DNA of 64,000 bases from assembly GCF_000381025.1 (NCBI RefSeq), contig NZ_KB905818.1, positions 248,001 through 312,000 on the forward strand, in the 5' to 3' direction. This document shows, one piece after another, positions 62,311 through 64,000 of the stretch; the stretch's first letter is position 1; each line of letters begins with the position of its first letter. Position numbers and translations under genes: made by a program. Source of the DNA: Streptomyces sulphureus DSM 40104. Lineage in GTDB: Bacteria > Actinomycetota > Actinomycetes > Streptomycetales > Streptomycetaceae. The notes under the pieces were generated by a model. It was given only the letters and a program-made list of their open reading frames with translations, had not been told where the DNA came from and did not search any database.

Positions 62311-63555
62311 TTGGGCTCGGGTGAGCTTGAGCTCCCCCCGGGAGAGTCGGGCGGTGAGGGCGGGACCGCCGAAGTGCCGCCGGGCGCCGTGTCGTTGGCA
62401 CGCCCGATGGAGATCGGCGCCGACCTCGACTGGGGCCCGGAGGACTGGGCGGAGGTGAGCACCCGCGCCCGGCGCGGCGGACGCGCGTACGTCTGGCTCA
62501 ACCTCGTCGAGCAGCGCGTGCGTTCCGTGGTCGCCGCCGTCCTGCGTCCCATCTACGAGCCGGTGCACGGCGAGGAGTGGGTGATCGCGGCCGCCGGTCC
62601 CACGGGGCAGGAGTGGGTGCAGCGTGCCGTCGCCGTGCGTGAGGTGAGCCGGCGCAAGGGCTACCTCCTCGATCCGGCCGACGACACCCTCCTCTCCTTC
62701 CTCACGCTGCCGCAGCTCCGCGAGTTGATGGTGCAGCACTGGCCGTGCTTCGAGCCGTACTTCGAGGACCGCCGCGAGGTCGAACTCGCCCTCGACGAGC
62801 TGGAGGTGGCGCGCAGCGCCGTCGCGCGCAACCGTGCCCTCACCGGCACCGTCCTCGCGCAGGCGGAGCGCGCGTGCGGCCGGCTGCTGGAGCTCCTCGG
62901 CGCCTCGCACGACGCGCCGGCGGCCGGGCGCCTCGCCGTCGACGCGGTGGAGGAGCTCGTCGGCGACCGCTACGCCGACGTCGCCGCCGTCCACCCGGAC
63001 CGGGTCAGGCTCCAGCGGAGGCTCCCGGCCGAGGACCTCTTCGGCGGGGCGCGCCGGCTCGACGCGGTGGGGATCGGGCTCAACCTCCTCGTGCAGAACT
63101 ACAGCGCCCGACGGCTGACGCGGCTCGCCGAGTCCGGCTGCCGCATGCGGCTGCTCTTCCTCAACCCGGCCTCCAGTGCCGTCCGCCGCAGGGAGCGCGA
63201 GCTGGGCCTGAAGCGGGGCGAGTTGAGTCGCTCGGTGGAGACGAACATCCTCCACATGCGCCGGGTGCGCGCCCGCCTCCGTGACACGGGGGCCTTCCAG
63301 ATACACGTCTTCGACGAGACGCCGCGGTTCACCGCCTACCTCGTCGACGACGACGGCCCCGACGGGCTCGCCGTCGTCCAGTCGTACCTGCGCAGGGTGC
63401 GGGGGATGGAGGCGCCCGTCTGGGTGCTGCGCGGGGACGGGCGGCAGTTGGTGCGGCAGGAGCCGGGGCCGCAGGCCGCCGCGGAGGCCGGGCTGCTGCC
63501 GGTCTACCGCGAGGAGTTCGAGTCGGTCTGGGCGGATTCGCGCCCTGTGTCCTGA
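62311..63555 (+). CDS. SAV2148-family HEPN domain protein
   Basis: This 414-residue soluble protein is conserved in Streptomyces. The N-terminal half holds two R-x(5-6)-H patterns, RPIYEPVH (79-86) and RELMVQH (137-143), which is the motif of HEPN ribonucleases; whether they are catalytic is unknown. The C-terminal half (about 275-400: CRMRLLFLNPASSAVRRRER, ETNILHMRRVRARL, FDETPRFTAYLVDDDG, VVQSYLRRVRGMEAPVWVLR) resembles the PLD-like sensor domain found fused to XRE proteins (DUF5919-like). The TTG at 62311 gives the usual start GSGELELPPG; an ATG at 62275 is an alternative. No partner gene is evident. Confidence 0.8.
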   Translation: MGSGELELPPGESGGEGGTAEVPPGAVSLARPMEIGADLDWGPEDWAEVSTRARRGGRAYVWLNLVEQRVRSVVAAVLRPIYEPVHGEEWVIAAAGPTGQEWVQRAVAVREVSRRKGYLLDPADDTLLSFLTLPQLRELMVQHWPCFEPYFEDRREVELALDELEVARSAVARNRALTGTVLAQAERACGRLLELLGASHDAPAAGRLAVDAVEELVGDRYADVAAVHPDRVRLQRRLPAEDLFGGARRLDAVGIGLNLLVQNYSARRLTRLAESGCRMRLLFLNPASSAVRRRERELGLKRGELSRSVETNILHMRRVRARLRDTGAFQIHVFDETPRFTAYLVDDDGPDGLAVVQSYLRRVRGMEAPVWVLRGDGRQLVRQEPGPQAAAEAGLLPVYREEFESVWADSRPVS

Positions 63556-63799
63556 CGTTTCCCTTTACTTTGCTCTGTTTCCCTCTGTTCCCCGACACTC
63601 CACGGCTTCTTCCGCGACCGCGGGCTTCGCGTGGCACGCACGTCGTGGGTGACGGCGACCTTGTGTCTGTCACTGATCAGCATCGGATGTATCAGTTCCA
63701 TTTCGCGCCACAACTATTACCGGGTTCGATGGGTCTAGTTCGTGCGGGGGCAATTCCTACGGCGTCCCTGCACGTTCGTGAGCCATCAGGAGCCAAAGA

Positions 63800-64000
63800 G
63801 TGATCAACCAAAGCAAGGGGAAAGGCGGCACAGGCACCACTGCGGTGGTTCTCGCCGGCGGTACCGGTCAGCGCATCGGGCTCAGCGTCCCCAAGCAACT
63901 GCTCAAGGTCGCGGGGAAACCCGTGATCGAGCACACCCTCTCCGTACTGGAGCAGTCGGAGGCGATCGACGACGTACTGGTGCTGATGGCGCCCGGGTTC
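63800..64000 (+). CDS. IspD/TarI-like cytidylyltransferase, N-terminal part (cut by window edge)
   Basis: The first 67 codons read VINQSKGKGGTGTTAVVLAG, GTGQRIGLSVPKQLLKVAGK and PVIEHTLSVLEQSEAIDDVL. The AGGTGQRIGLSVPKQL motif binds CTP. This form matches the Streptomyces proteins that join a ribitol-5-phosphate-type cytidylyltransferase (TarI) to an SDR reductase for wall teichoic or related polymers, rather than the MEP-pathway IspD; the SDR part would lie beyond the edge. The GTG start has AGGAG about 7 nt upstream. The 240 bp upstream are less GC-rich than the rest and probably hold the promoter. Confidence 0.85.
   Translation, partial: MINQSKGKGGTGTTAVVLAGGTGQRIGLSVPKQLLKVAGKPVIEHTLSVLEQSEAIDDVLVLMAPGF

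Noticed and set aside
62311..63555. HEPN gene as half of a toxin-antitoxin or phage-defence pair
   Set aside because: No MNT-type or other partner is adjacent, and the gene seems to be a conserved core Streptomyces gene.
63700..63745. SigE-type promoter (CAAC ... GTCT) before the cytidylyltransferase gene
   Set aside because: The spacing is about 18 nt and the -35 lacks GG, so the match is too weak to call by eye.

Overview
The window is high-GC actinobacterial DNA with the gene content and order of a Streptomyces core chromosome. Supporting signs are GTG/TTG starts with GGAGG-type ribosome binding sites, an XRE-MurA2 start next to an aconitase, NgcEFG/ROK/XylFGH sugar loci, coproporphyrin-type haem genes and treY/glgX. 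From memory, the order XRE-murA2 / sacA / ngcEFG / rok7B7 / xylFGH / dxs / fadB-thiolase / hemE / hemY-hemQ / murC / msrB follows the S. coelicolor SCO5998-SCO6061 region, but with insertions, deletions and decayed genes. No rRNA, tRNA or CRISPR array was found.

0-10 kb: start of a divergent XRE-MurA2 gene, a methyltransferase, aconitase, flavohaemoglobin with its NsrR repressor, and a secreted GH92 mannosidase. The promoters here carry clear dyads: a TATCTC-N6-GAGATA element occurs twice, and there is an iron-box-like site before aconitase, a long dyad before nsrR and a LacI-type palindrome before the mannosidase. 10-22 kb: a sugar-uptake island with ngcEFG, a second complete carbohydrate ABC operon, a ROK regulator and xylFGH. 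Both carbohydrate operons have closely similar DasR-box-like sites upstream, so amino-sugar control of both is likely. 22-30 kb: HAD hydrolase, small hydrophilic protein, ABM monooxygenase, dxs, then fadB/thiolase for beta-oxidation.

30-33 kb is decayed: remnants of an MMPL exporter and an FAD oxidoreductase, a frameshifted NAD-epimerase and a SARP BTAD-domain fragment, possibly the relic of a small biosynthetic locus. 33-41 kb: RNase D, an atypical LuxR response regulator, DUF3000, hemE, a CoA-disulfide-reductase-like flavoprotein, hemY and hemQ (the coproporphyrin route). 41-51 kb: DUF2795, secreted TAP-type peptidase, TIGR04222 membrane protein, Pth2-like hydrolase, SDR remnant, Tat-exported PhoX, ZapE, RibD-C reductase, a small conserved protein, murC, msrB. 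51-64 kb: MFS exporter with a long N-terminal tail, antitoxin relic, GNAT preceded by a possible leader ORF, APC permease, treY, glgX, a HEPN-family protein and the start of a TarI/IspD-like cytidylyltransferase.

No unmistakably new multi-gene system is visible. The most promising observations are the paired DasR-like boxes on the ngc operon and the extra sugar ABC operon, the shared dyad flanking the methyltransferase, the stacked aconitase operators, and the relic gene block.
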